Shown here: positions 54,930 to 62,337 of the stretch, piece by piece | Layout of the letters: each line of letters begins with the position of its first letter | Position numbering within the stretch: position 1 is the stretch's first letter | From: Methanobacteriota archaeon | GTDB taxonomy: Archaea; Thermoplasmatota; Poseidoniia; Poseidoniales; Poseidoniaceae | Direction of reading: 5' to 3' | DNA: 62,337 bases | NCBI GenBank assembly: GCA_004195635.1 | Contig: PSPT01000007.1 | Span: forward strand, 1-62,337 | Notes under the pieces: generated by a model | Told to the model about the DNA's origin: nothing | What the model saw: the letters and a program-made list of their open reading frames with translations, nothing else | Database searches by the model: none | Translations under genes and position numbers: made by a program

Positions 54930-57524
54930 ATGTCAAAACGTATCCGTTCCAATTACAGAAGGCGACTATTGTATTGGTTAGCAGACGGAGGAGGTACGAT
55001 ATCAGAAGGTGCGAAAGCGGTTGGCCTTAGGCTACCTCACGCCTCAGCAGAACTAAAGAAACTTCGCCAAAATGGCTTTGCAGTGGGTGATAAGGAAGTG
55101 GGTTCACGTGGAGCAGTGCAGCGTTTAACCGGATTAGGACGAGAGTTGTTGCATGAGGATGAGATGGCAGCCTTTACTCGAATAAAACTCGATTCAAAAC
55201 CAAATAATGCGATTGGATGCGTGTTAGCTAGAGATAGACAAATGCTGCTACTTGCTTACAATAAAAAACCAGTAAATCGGTTAATCCCGCTACCAAAAAG
55301 GCCCTTTGGAACAAACAATAGCACAGACACATCCTCCAGTGGAAATGAGGGGGGCTTGAGTAATTGGGTATGGGCCGTACAACAAATTGGAGGAGAACAT
55401 TGGGTTAATGAGGAAGGTTTAGCCAGCATAGCGCCATCTTTAGAGGTCAATGGAGGAGGGACGATTGACGATTGGGAAGAAGTGAAAGCCCCCTGGGTTA
55501 TTATTCGAGTTAATTTATTTGAAGAAAGAGGAGACTTGACATTATCTTTTGGCTCATGGATTGGAGATATTGGTGAGTTGGATGAGGGGGGATGGCCAGA
55601 ATTGCCCCGCGGTTGTGTTGGTGGAGATTGGAATCTTGGGCTCGCTTTGCCTTCTTCTCTTCCAATTAGTCCGTTTGAATGTGTTATTGCACCAATTTCG
55701 GCACGCCTTGGCCGTGGTTTGATTTTACGTACTGCTGCCAAAGGTGCTTGGATTCTTGCTGACTTAGACTTACTTGCTGGCGAATCCACTCCCTTACCAC
55801 TTGAAGTTCTCATGAAATGGATCGAAGTTGCTCATCCACGCTTATATCAAGAAGAATTGTTGGATCGGCACAATTGGCTTCGTTCAGAATTGCTTGGCCG
55901 GAATCGGCAATTAAAGCGAACTTCCGGCCAACAAGCTACATGGCAACGCTTCCGAAAGGCTTGGCCAAAAGCAATATGGCGCCAGAAAAATCCACCATTT
56001 GACTCAATGTGGAATTTACGAGGCATGGACCGAAGTGCTAGTTTTGCTTTGATTGAATGGGCATTAGACAACTCCCCGGTACCTGTGGTAATACAATGGC
56101 CATTAGACTTAGAAAATGATGTTGATAAACTAAAGCACATTTCCAAACACCCGAATCTGCGATTACTTATTACTTCGGGTTGGGAGCCAAAAGGAGATTC
56201 GCTCATCCTGCGAATTTCCGAGTCCGGTATGCCGAGTATGGAAATCGGAAGTGCCGGCTCTAACCCACTCCCTTTTACTTTGACAAATACTCCAGTTTCA
56301 GCATATTCGGTGCCCAGTATTGAATTGCCGCAAAATATTTCTGACCTAGCACCTACAAAGCAAGAACTACTTAATTCTGGGATGAAAGTACCAAAAACCA
56401 TACCCGCACCAAGTAATATCTTGTCTCAATCAACTCTGTTTTCATGCATGCTTTATCCACATGGAGATTCTTCTTGGGCTAACTTATGTGAAGTCTCAAA
56501 CCCGCTAGCAGCATGGATTGCAACACCAAATAGTGAACGGGCAGAGCGCTGGGAGAGAATTCATGCTCGTATTAGCACACAATGGATTGGCTTACTTGAA
56601 CCCGAGAGTGTGGCCAACATCCAGATGTCAAGATATGCAGTATTGGATGCAGATTGGAGTCGAAGGGCATCGCATGAAATGCAATCAAGAATTCATAAAA
56701 ACCCAGATATCCTCCTTGACCTCCATCCTATTGCATTGGGAAATGTTGATTCCTGGTATGCAGGTGTGGCATTATCAGTTGCGCCATTATTACCTAGAGA
56801 CCACGCAAAAGATATTGTCAGTTGGGCTTGGTCAGTATGGTCGGCTGAACCTGAGCATGAAATGGAACATGTTTTACCTTGTTTAGAAAATTTGAGTCAA
56901 AAAGGACTTCTCAAAAAGGGCTGGAGCAAAGATGTATTTGTTGATCAACTACCTCTAGGGCATCCCATGCATATGTGGAAGGAACTTTGCTTAATCTCAA
57001 CAGGTGCACCACTTGAGGAAGATGATGCCATTCTAATCATTTCACAATTACCTTGGAGATGGTGGGCAGGATGGGCAAACCAATTATTGATTGCAGCAAT
57101 TCAAACTGCAAAAGGCCGCGAAGTTCTTTCTCAAACTAATCTGCCTTGGGCAGCAATATTATTCCAAGCAGCAGGAGCACCATCTCCAAGCCCTGGGACA
57201 TTAGTGACATATTCTGGTTGCTCTGCCGAAATTGAAATTGTTTTGGCTCAGCATCGCTATGATTTACTTCGACGGGGCGGTTTAGGCACTGAACAACTCC
57301 TTGATGTACATGATTCGCTTCTTGCGATAGTGGAAAATAAACCGCCGCCTTTTGGCAGGTGTCATCCGTTAGTTGGTTGGTTGATTCAACCACTTGAGAC
57401 TTGGCCACCATTGGATATTGATTACTGGGCGGATTCAGATAATGCGATAAGTCAAGCATTGCTTAATAGGCAAAGTGGATATCACGAAGGGCTGCTTTCA
57501 CCAGAACAACAACGGCTTACCTAA
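54930..57524 (+). CDS. Large protein with N-terminal winged helix, function unknown
   Basis: About 864 residues from the ATG at 54930 (MSKRIRSNYRRRLL). Residues 1-70 form a MarR-like winged helix (GGTISEGAKAVGLRLPHASA, wing VGSRGAVQRLTGLG). The remaining 790 residues are Trp-rich and mostly helical, with no recognised catalytic motif; segments include WPLDLENDVDKLKHISKH and WRWWAGWANQLLIAAIQTAK. It is predicted soluble. Transcribed away from the two small winged-helix genes across a palindrome-rich gap, it may be their target or partner. The frame opens 39 codons earlier, but the later ATG begins the basic helix. Confidence 0.65.
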   Translation: MSKRIRSNYRRRLLYWLADGGGTISEGAKAVGLRLPHASAELKKLRQNGFAVGDKEVGSRGAVQRLTGLGRELLHEDEMAAFTRIKLDSKPNNAIGCVLARDRQMLLLAYNKKPVNRLIPLPKRPFGTNNSTDTSSSGNEGGLSNWVWAVQQIGGEHWVNEEGLASIAPSLEVNGGGTIDDWEEVKAPWVIIRVNLFEERGDLTLSFGSWIGDIGELDEGGWPELPRGCVGGDWNLGLALPSSLPISPFECVIAPISARLGRGLILRTAAKGAWILADLDLLAGESTPLPLEVLMKWIEVAHPRLYQEELLDRHNWLRSELLGRNRQLKRTSGQQATWQRFRKAWPKAIWRQKNPPFDSMWNLRGMDRSASFALIEWALDNSPVPVVIQWPLDLENDVDKLKHISKHPNLRLLITSGWEPKGDSLILRISESGMPSMEIGSAGSNPLPFTLTNTPVSAYSVPSIELPQNISDLAPTKQELLNSGMKVPKTIPAPSNILSQSTLFSCMLYPHGDSSWANLCEVSNPLAAWIATPNSERAERWERIHARISTQWIGLLEPESVANIQMSRYAVLDADWSRRASHEMQSRIHKNPDILLDLHPIALGNVDSWYAGVALSVAPLLPRDHAKDIVSWAWSVWSAEPEHEMEHVLPCLENLSQKGLLKKGWSKDVFVDQLPLGHPMHMWKELCLISTGAPLEEDDAILIISQLPWRWWAGWANQLLIAAIQTAKGREVLSQTNLPWAAILFQAAGAPSPSPGTLVTYSGCSAEIEIVLAQHRYDLLRRGGLGTEQLLDVHDSLLAIVENKPPPFGRCHPLVGWLIQPLETWPPLDIDYWADSDNAISQALLNRQSGYHEGLLSPEQQRLT

Positions 57525-57628
57525 GAGTTTCTATTTCACTACACCCTCCACGCCTCCTCCCAACATCATGGCGTTATTCCATTCGCTTGGAGGCTTTTCT
57601 CTCAACTTTGACAATGATTTTTTTAATT

Positions 57629-57638
57629 TTTTATAATA
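57629..57638 (+). promoter_or_regulatory. Strong TATA box preceding the structured RNA
   Basis: TTTATAATA inside a run of T and A on the plus strand, where no coding frame starts nearby. It predicts a transcript beginning at about 57650..57660, matching the first stem of the RNA. Confidence 0.6.
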
Positions 57639-57649
57639 GGTATGTTCAA

Positions 57650-57945
57650 AGCGGGTAGGCGTTGACAATTGCTTGCCGCGACTGCAACATCGATGTGAGG
57701 CGCAAGCCCGTGAACATCGATACCATGTACGCGGCATTTGACACGGCTATCGAAGGCCCCATGAGCCTAACGGCGATGAAATGGGGTGCAAAGCCGTGTG
57801 AACTTACTGGGTAATGGGTCTTTCGTGGACGCAAGAATGAGATGGAAACAACCACCCGGTCGGACATTCGCCCCAGTGCGAGGGTCAGGTCCTCGAGGAT
57901 TCCTGTGAAATGGACCGTTGCGCACTGGGGTACAACTCTTTTTTT
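57650..57945 (+). ncRNA. Unidentified structured non-coding RNA (about 290 nt)
   Basis: GC-rich island between two coding regions, with TATA box upstream and T7 at 57939..57945 downstream. Perfect or near-perfect stems: CCGCG 57676..57680 with 57730..57734; ATCGATGT 57689..57696 with ACATCGAT 57714..57721, capped by GGC-GCAA-GCC (GNRA loop); ACACGGCT 57741..57748 with AGCCGTGT 57792..57799, continuing CCCCAT with ATGGGG; and CCCCAGTGCG 57871..57880 with CGCACTGGGG 57921..57930. It lacks the conserved sequences of RNase P RNA (ACAGAA) and of SRP RNA helix 8, so it is not assigned. Probably a housekeeping or regulatory RNA. Confidence 0.7.
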
Positions 57946-58020
57946 GACCCTTTCTTAGTAATATTAGGCGTAGTGCTCATAGGTATTCAAGTCAGCCCGG
58001 TGGTAATGAAGCCGACCGAA

Positions 58021-59022
58021 ATGTCTCGTTGTTTAGTCGGCGGGACCTTTGACAGATTTCATTTAGGCCATCAAGTATTACTTCAAGCAGCACTCCGTCA
58101 AGCGAAAAACATTGAAGTTTGGATTACAGATGACAAAATGGTTTTGGATAAGGCGGAGAATATTCAAGGCTGGGACATTAGGTCAAAAGAAGTTGAAGAA
58201 TGGCTTGAAGAAAAATACCCAAACCGCGGCACAGTCCACCTGTTATTAGATGCTGAAGGACCAGCCCCGCATAGAGAAGATTGTGATGCAATTGTTTGCA
58301 CTGCAGAAACATTAATCGGCTGCGAGAGAATAAACCAAAAGAGAGTTGGCAAGGGATTATTAGAATTAGAAATTATTGTTGTTCCGCATGTTGAGGATGC
58401 ACTCGGCGGAGTAATCAGTAGTTCTCGAATTAGAGCCGGTGCAATTGATAGAGAAGGAAACGCATGGATTGAAAATAAGTATTTGCAGTCTGTTTTGCAT
58501 ATGATTCCTGAACTCGATGGTGAATTAAAAAGACCCTTAGGAGAATTATTTACCGGTCCGACGAGTCAACCATTAATCGCCATGAGTAAGGCCTTGGAAG
58601 CGATTGAAAGTCCAAGTTCATTACTCATTGCAGTAGGGGATGTTTCAGTTTCAACATTGTTGGAAATGGATGTTGTTCCGGACATAGCAGTTATTGACGG
58701 ATTGACAAAGAGAAATGAAATTCCAGAAGATGAGCGAGTAAATCCTCTAGAATTCCAGCGAATTATCAAGGCGAAAAGTCCTGCTGGAAAATTAACTCCC
58801 GAATTATTAGCAGCGTGCAAAGAGGCAGTTTTTTGTGGCGTAAAGTGCGTCATTGAGGTAAATGGCGAAGAAGATTTGAGCCCGCTATACCTGCATTTAT
58901 TGGCTCCACTTGGAGCGACGATTGTGTATGGGCAGCCAGGTCAGGGTGTTGTAATGTGCCAAACCGAAGAGAAAATTAAGGCACGCTGCCGAGATTTGCT
59001 TTCCATGTTTATGGTGGTCTGA
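58021..59022 (+). CDS. Fusion of phosphopantetheine adenylyltransferase and GTP-dependent dephospho-CoA kinase
   Basis: About 333 residues, two CoA-biosynthesis enzymes in one chain. Residues 1-155: archaeal-type PPAT, with VGGTFDRFHLGHQ at the nucleotide site and ISSSRIRAGAIDREG at the end. Residues 165-333: DUF359 kinase, with GDVSVSTLLEMDVVPDIAVI and DGLTKR, the GTP-dependent dephospho-CoA kinase of archaea. Together they convert 4'-phosphopantetheine to CoA in the last two steps. The start is 58021 or 58006; an open frame from 57910 overlaps the RNA and is rejected. Confidence 0.9.
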   Translation: MSRCLVGGTFDRFHLGHQVLLQAALRQAKNIEVWITDDKMVLDKAENIQGWDIRSKEVEEWLEEKYPNRGTVHLLLDAEGPAPHREDCDAIVCTAETLIGCERINQKRVGKGLLELEIIVVPHVEDALGGVISSSRIRAGAIDREGNAWIENKYLQSVLHMIPELDGELKRPLGELFTGPTSQPLIAMSKALEAIESPSSLLIAVGDVSVSTLLEMDVVPDIAVIDGLTKRNEIPEDERVNPLEFQRIIKAKSPAGKLTPELLAACKEAVFCGVKCVIEVNGEEDLSPLYLHLLAPLGATIVYGQPGQGVVMCQTEEKIKARCRDLLSMFMVV

Positions 59023-59024
59023 TT

Positions 59025-60122
59025 ATGACAGAATATCCCTTGGTGAGTATCACAGTTTGTGTTAGGGATGGCGTTGAGTGGATTGATAGTTGTCTTGAGT
59101 CACTAGTGAATCAAGACTGGCCCAATATTGAAGTTATTGCAGTGGACGATGGATCCCGCGATGGCTCAAGGGAATTATTGCAGAAATGGCATGATCCTGA
59201 TGCACAACAACATTCTTGTTCGGTACGAATTTTGAGCCAAGCCCCTTTGGGATTATCTGCAGGTAGGATGAATGCGGTAAATGAGGCAAAAGGAAAATGG
59301 GTTGCAATTACTGATATTGATGTAAGGCCTGAGGAAACTTGGATTAGTCAATTAATGGATGCACGGAATCCTATTGATGATGTTGAAAAAGTTGTGGCAG
59401 TCACCGGTAGAACTATTTTTGAAGGAGGCGCAAATATTGTAAGTCGTTTGCGCTCAGCGGAAATTTCTGCAAAGTATCGAAGCCGACCGCGCCGAACAAG
59501 TTTAGCCAATGGGCCTTGTAGTGTCTTTTTGAAACAGGCATTATTGGATTGTGGTGGGTTTAACCCCGAATGGTATCATGCAGAAGACATGGAAGTAAGC
59601 CTTCGATTGATAGCGGAAGGTGGGACGATTGTCTATACGCCAGATGCAGTTGTAAGCCATGTGGCTGAGGATTCCCTATTCAAATTCCTTGCAAAGAGAA
59701 CGCGAGATGCTAGGGCGCATGTGAGAATTGTTCGCCACTTTCCACGCAAAAAGTGGAGTGGGCCAAATTTTGATTTCATCGGAAGTTCATGGGCTGTATT
59801 GGCTATGTTCCCCTTGCAGTTATTGCAATTGTTGATGATTGCACGTTTGGTAAATTGGGCAATGGGTGGATTTGAACTGAGCATCGATGCCGTTGAAATG
59901 ATGCTTGATTCACTATATTTCTGCGTTGGCTTGTTAGCATTTTTCTTAAATCATGGGCTAAGATTTTTCTTTGGCCCACATCGCTCACTTGGAGTTAGCA
60001 TTTGGCAACCTATGAAAATAGCAAAAATCTACAAGGTTGTAAATTTGTGGGGCTTTGCCCTTTGGAAAGGATTAGCGTTGGGTTATTTAGATGCATTATT
60101 GGGACGGAACGGACACCGATAA
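59025..60122 (+). CDS. Membrane glycosyltransferase, family 2
   Basis: 365 residues. PLVSITVCVRDGVEWI, AVDDGSRDGS, ITDIDVRPEE (DxD) and the downstream HAEDMEVSLRLIAEG (ED acid) show a GT-A family 2 enzyme using a nucleotide sugar. Two or more C-terminal hydrophobic segments (SWAVLAMFPLQLLQLLMI and YFCVGLLAFFLN) place it at the membrane. It starts two bases after the CoA fusion stop, implying co-transcription. A surface glycan or lipid-linked sugar role is likely. Confidence 0.88.
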   Translation: MTEYPLVSITVCVRDGVEWIDSCLESLVNQDWPNIEVIAVDDGSRDGSRELLQKWHDPDAQQHSCSVRILSQAPLGLSAGRMNAVNEAKGKWVAITDIDVRPEETWISQLMDARNPIDDVEKVVAVTGRTIFEGGANIVSRLRSAEISAKYRSRPRRTSLANGPCSVFLKQALLDCGGFNPEWYHAEDMEVSLRLIAEGGTIVYTPDAVVSHVAEDSLFKFLAKRTRDARAHVRIVRHFPRKKWSGPNFDFIGSSWAVLAMFPLQLLQLLMIARLVNWAMGGFELSIDAVEMMLDSLYFCVGLLAFFLNHGLRFFFGPHRSLGVSIWQPMKIAKIYKVVNLWGFALWKGLALGYLDALLGRNGHR

Positions 60123-60171
60123 AACCAGAAAGAAGTAGTCAAAAATAGACCAATAGATGTAAAGTGTGAAA

Positions 60172-60729
60172 TCACTCAAGAGGAACTTCAGCATCCTTGA
60201 CATCTGCGGCGCCTTTCATTCCGTAACCAAGGAAGAATAATGCGGCTGAGACAGAATATACTCCAACATCAACCCATCCAGAGTAAAGTACTCCCCAAGA
60301 GATGTAAAAGATGATTCCAAGAAACATTAACCACGCACCGAGACTGCGGTTAGTTCCTTCTTCAGAACTAACTAGTGCGCCCCATACTTCTTCTCCAAAC
60401 ATGGAGGAAAACCATCCGCCAATGCCACCATCACTTGCTGCAATTGTCTTCAAGCCGATTGCGGCAATAACTCCGGTAATAATGAAGAAAACTGTGTCAC
60501 TAACTGGGTGAAATCCGGTATTGTAAACATATCCTTCACCTAATTGACCGACGGTTAGGTAACCGGCCCAAGATATCTTAATATCGGGGTTTGGGTGGGA
60601 TAAGCCAACCATATTGAGGAGGCCAATAAACAATCCAAACACACCTAAACCAGCGTACCAAGAGGCTACAGCACGACTTGGGTTCAGTAAACTACTGAAA
60701 GGCCGACTATTGGATGCTTCATTATCCAT
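60172..60729 (-). CDS. Small multi-pass membrane protein
   Basis: About 185 residues from the ATG at 60729 (MDNEASNSRPFSS). Four or five hydrophobic segments: WYAGLGVFGLFIGLLNMVGL, VFFIITGVIAAIGL, GAWLMFLGIIFYISWGVLY and VGVYSVSAALFFLGYGM. No recognised family. A TATA-like box 23-31 bases before the ATG suggests a leaderless transcript, a common archaeal arrangement. Convergent with the glycosyltransferase gene. Confidence 0.7.
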   Translation of the reverse strand: MDNEASNSRPFSSLLNPSRAVASWYAGLGVFGLFIGLLNMVGLSHPNPDIKISWAGYLTVGQLGEGYVYNTGFHPVSDTVFFIITGVIAAIGLKTIAASDGGIGGWFSSMFGEEVWGALVSSEEGTNRSLGAWLMFLGIIFYISWGVLYSGWVDVGVYSVSAALFFLGYGMKGAADVKDAEVPLE

Positions 60730-60751
60730 ATTGGCGGCGACCCGCCTCTCG

Positions 60752-60760
60752 CATATATAA
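60752..60760 (-). promoter_or_regulatory. Candidate TATA box for a leaderless transcript
   Basis: TTATATATG on the minus strand, about 23-31 bases before the ATG at 60729. The spacing puts the transcription start at or near the start codon. Confidence 0.55.
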
Positions 60761-61021
60761 CCAGCGTTTTGAATCCTTGACGCCACAATATTGGTGAAAG
60801 CGCTCTTTGCTGCATTGACATGCAAATGCGACTCCTATTGTAACGCATTGACTCTATGTTCTTGTCGCTGGTATATTTGATAATAAGCACAAATGTTACT
60901 ATTGTGATACCTCTCACTTTACAGGTTGGAGCAATAACAAGATGGAACTAAATTCACCCTGTACTATTGATGTGGATATTGGGGCGTGGGGTTGAAAACA
61001 AGGGCGGGCTTGGGCAGGGGC

Positions 61022-62071
61022 ATGGCCAAGCGTTCAGTGGACTCATTCGAGGATATTGTCGCAAAAGGCATGTCTGAATTCGGCAAGATAGACGAGAAGG
61101 CTCAACCAACTGATGCTGAAACAGTGGCTAATGAAATAAGTGCCTCAAAGCCCGCAATTGGTAGCCAGAAAGCAAAAGAAATTACTCGGGCACTAAAGGT
61201 TGAAGAACACAGAACCGAATTCATAGTTCGCTCACAAAATAAACCAATAAAGGAAAAGAAAGAGTTGGCAAAAGTATGGCCGCCACCAAAGCCTGAAAGT
61301 GAGGAGGGTGACGAGGATGTATTTTCTGAGAATGAAGTTGAGCAGGAAATAACTGAGGTTGGTGGAGATGAACTTGTTGAAAGTGATTTAGTAACTCAAG
61401 AAGCGGGCGATATTTCTAGTTTGACTGACGAAGTCGATTCTATGGTTGCCGCTACACCTGTTATGTCACATGATTTACTTCTTTCAACTACACTTCCAAA
61501 GGCTCCTCCTGCCGGCCCTCCTGCCGGCCCTCCTGCTGGTCCTCCGGCCGGTCCTCCTTCTGGTCCTCCGGCCGGTCCACCTGCCGGTCCTCCTGCTGGT
61601 CCACCTTCTGGTCCTCCTTCCGGTCCTCCTGCTGGTCCTCCTGCCGGTCCTCCTTCTGGTCCACCTGCCGGCCCTCCTTTTGGTCCACCTGCCGGCCCTC
61701 CTGCCGGTCCTCCGGCTAGATTACCATTTACCCCAAAGCCCAGTTCACCTCCAACTATAGATCTATTTGCAGCCCTTGGTGCACCACAAGAAGTTGTTGT
61801 TGAAATCGAACCTGTCGTTGAAATCGAACCTGTTGCTGAAGTTGAAACCATAGATCCAACTGAACCAACTGAACCTTTGGTTGACAATGATGCTGAAGTT
61901 TCTGAACTTGTCAAGGATGATGAACCAGAAGAGGATAGTGAAGAAACCTCCTCAAAGCGAAAAGTCGGTTCAGCTGATGGAGGAGATGATTGGATTGATG
62001 CCTTTGAACCTGAGCCGGAGCCTGAAGAGCCGGAGCGAGTAATCAAAGAAGCAGATTATATTGAATGGTAG
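61022..62071 (+). CDS. Disordered protein with GPPA/GPPS repeat and acidic C-terminus
   Basis: About 349 residues from the ATG at 61022; a GTG at 60986 is possible. An acidic/basic N-terminal region with coiled-coil tendency (FEDIVAKGMSEFGKIDEKAQ) is followed by 17 units of GPPA, GPPS or GPPF (61514..61717), then an acidic segment (VVVEIEPVVEIEPVAEVE) and a conserved-looking end, DDWIDAFEPEPEPEEPERVI. No signal peptide or membrane helix is clear. Probably a cytoplasmic scaffold; no enzyme motif. Confidence 0.7.
   Translation: MAKRSVDSFEDIVAKGMSEFGKIDEKAQPTDAETVANEISASKPAIGSQKAKEITRALKVEEHRTEFIVRSQNKPIKEKKELAKVWPPPKPESEEGDEDVFSENEVEQEITEVGGDELVESDLVTQEAGDISSLTDEVDSMVAATPVMSHDLLLSTTLPKAPPAGPPAGPPAGPPAGPPSGPPAGPPAGPPAGPPSGPPSGPPAGPPAGPPSGPPAGPPFGPPAGPPAGPPARLPFTPKPSSPPTIDLFAALGAPQEVVVEIEPVVEIEPVAEVETIDPTEPTEPLVDNDAEVSELVKDDEPEEDSEETSSKRKVGSADGGDDWIDAFEPEPEPEEPERVIKEADYIEW
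61514..61717 (+). repeat. 17 x 12-bp tandem repeat (GPPx)
   Basis: Seventeen in-frame 12-nt units, mostly GGTCCTCCTGCC or close variants, encoding GPPA (A, S or F at the fourth position). Such arrays change length by slippage. The opposite strand also lacks stops here, giving a spurious open frame. Confidence 0.9.
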
Positions 62072-62147
62072 TGAAAAAGTACCTTGCTTTTCTCGCCTTG
62101 TGTTGAGATATGTGTTCCTTTTTGCTAAAGCAGTAATAGCTGAAAAA

Positions 62148-62336
62148 TTACTCCCCGCCCCAATATTTCTTTGGTGGGTCAACCATTGGGTCAACATCAT
62201 TATCTCGATGCTGAATAGTCCATTGAGTCTTATCATGGCCCCAGCACAATATCCCTGGTGATTCGAAATCGTAATACTTGGTTGCGAAAAAATAATTGTC
62301 AAACCATTCATGCTTTTCCTCAAATAATATCCAAAC
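62148..62336 (-). CDS. 3' end of an uncharacterised gene (partial)
   Basis: Open minus-strand frame from the window edge to a TAA at 62148, 62 codons. It reads VWILFEEKHEWFDNYFFATK, then SPGILCWGHDKTQWTIQHRD, and ends VDPPKKYWGGE. Composition (Trp, Asp, Tyr) is protein-like. Convergent with the GPPx-repeat gene. The family cannot be recognised from this end. Confidence 0.55.
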   Translation of the reverse strand, partial: VWILFEEKHEWFDNYFFATKYYDFESPGILCWGHDKTQWTIQHRDNDVDPMVDPPKKYWGGE

Positions 62337-62337
62337 T

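Noticed and set aside
57646-57867. Open minus-strand frame across the structured RNA
   Set aside because: No start context; residues look random, and the base pairing explains the sequence better.
57650-57945. SRP RNA or RNase P RNA
   Set aside because: GGTCAGGTCC is reminiscent of SRP helix 8, but the GGAAGGAAGCAG half is missing. The RNase P conserved ACAGAA and GGAAAGTCC sequences are also absent.
57910-58020. Upstream extension of the CoaD-DPCK fusion
   Set aside because: It would overlap the 3' stem and T tract of the RNA; the PPAT domain begins at 58021.
61396-62046. Open minus-strand frame of 216 codons opposite the GPPx gene
   Set aside because: Created by the tandem GC-rich repeat; the plus-strand frame has a conserved acidic C-terminus and good start context.
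1-62337. tRNA, rRNA or CRISPR elements
   Set aside because: No T-loop GGTTCRA with matching stems, rRNA segment or regularly spaced direct repeat was found by eye; a covariance scan would be needed to exclude them.

Overview
The window looks like a chromosomal contig from an uncultured planktonic euryarchaeon, most likely Marine Group II (Candidatus Poseidoniales). Archaeal markers are an Orc1/Cdc6 initiator, a TBP-fold protein, an archaeal secretion ATPase with GspF-type platform proteins, the GTP-dependent (DUF359) dephospho-CoA kinase, a Bat-type HTH regulator and a geranylgeranyl-reductase-like flavoprotein. Very large secreted proteins with one C-terminal membrane anchor and an acidic tail fit the same group. 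DNA is AT-rich, genes are tightly packed, and several starts overlap the preceding stop. This placement comes from gene content; no search was run. Layout: 1-6.6 kb, a type I polyketide/PUFA-like synthase (KS-AT-degenerate carrier-KS-carrier, broken by a frameshift inside the carrier domain) coupled to a FabI-like enoyl reductase. 6.8-16 kb, surface proteins, a TatD-like hydrolase and a degenerate TBP paralog in one apparent operon. 16-25 kb, ThiI, a hotdog thioesterase, an EF-Tu-like protein without its P-loop, a Gln/Asn-rich membrane protein, an HSL-type esterase, a biotin carboxylase, a SLOG protein and a CysJ-like reductase. 26.2-28 kb, a candidate replication origin and cdc6. 29.7-36 kb, a PaaA/BoxB-like di-iron protein, a DMT transporter, a 3-hydroxyacyl-CoA dehydrogenase, a PaaG-like isomerase and an aldehyde dehydrogenase, together suggesting aerobic epoxide-type CoA-thioester catabolism. 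37-42 kb, a type IV pilus/Tad-like operon. 42-51 kb, a P-loop kinase, an ABC exporter, two crotonases, RdgB, a frameshifted fluoride channel and a geranylgeranyl-reductase-like enzyme. 51-54 kb, MoaE-MoaC and a gluconeogenic FBPase/aldolase pair. 54-57.5 kb, two tandem winged-helix regulators facing a large winged-helix protein across a palindrome-rich region. 57.6-57.95 kb, an unidentified structured RNA. 58-62 kb, a CoaD-DPCK fusion, a glycosyltransferase, a membrane protein, a GPPA-repeat protein and a gene cut by the window end. Working together: acyl-CoA and lipid chemistry dominates (synthase, FabI, biotin carboxylase, thioesterase, three crotonases, 3-hydroxyacyl-CoA dehydrogenase, CoA biosynthesis), beside gluconeogenesis and a surface/pilus programme. 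The most unusual elements are the archaeal synthase/FabI pair with a Thr-type carrier motif, the degenerate TBP paralog, the 0.3-kb structured RNA, the palindrome-controlled winged-helix locus and the candidate origin. No tRNA, rRNA, CRISPR array or insertion sequence was recognised.
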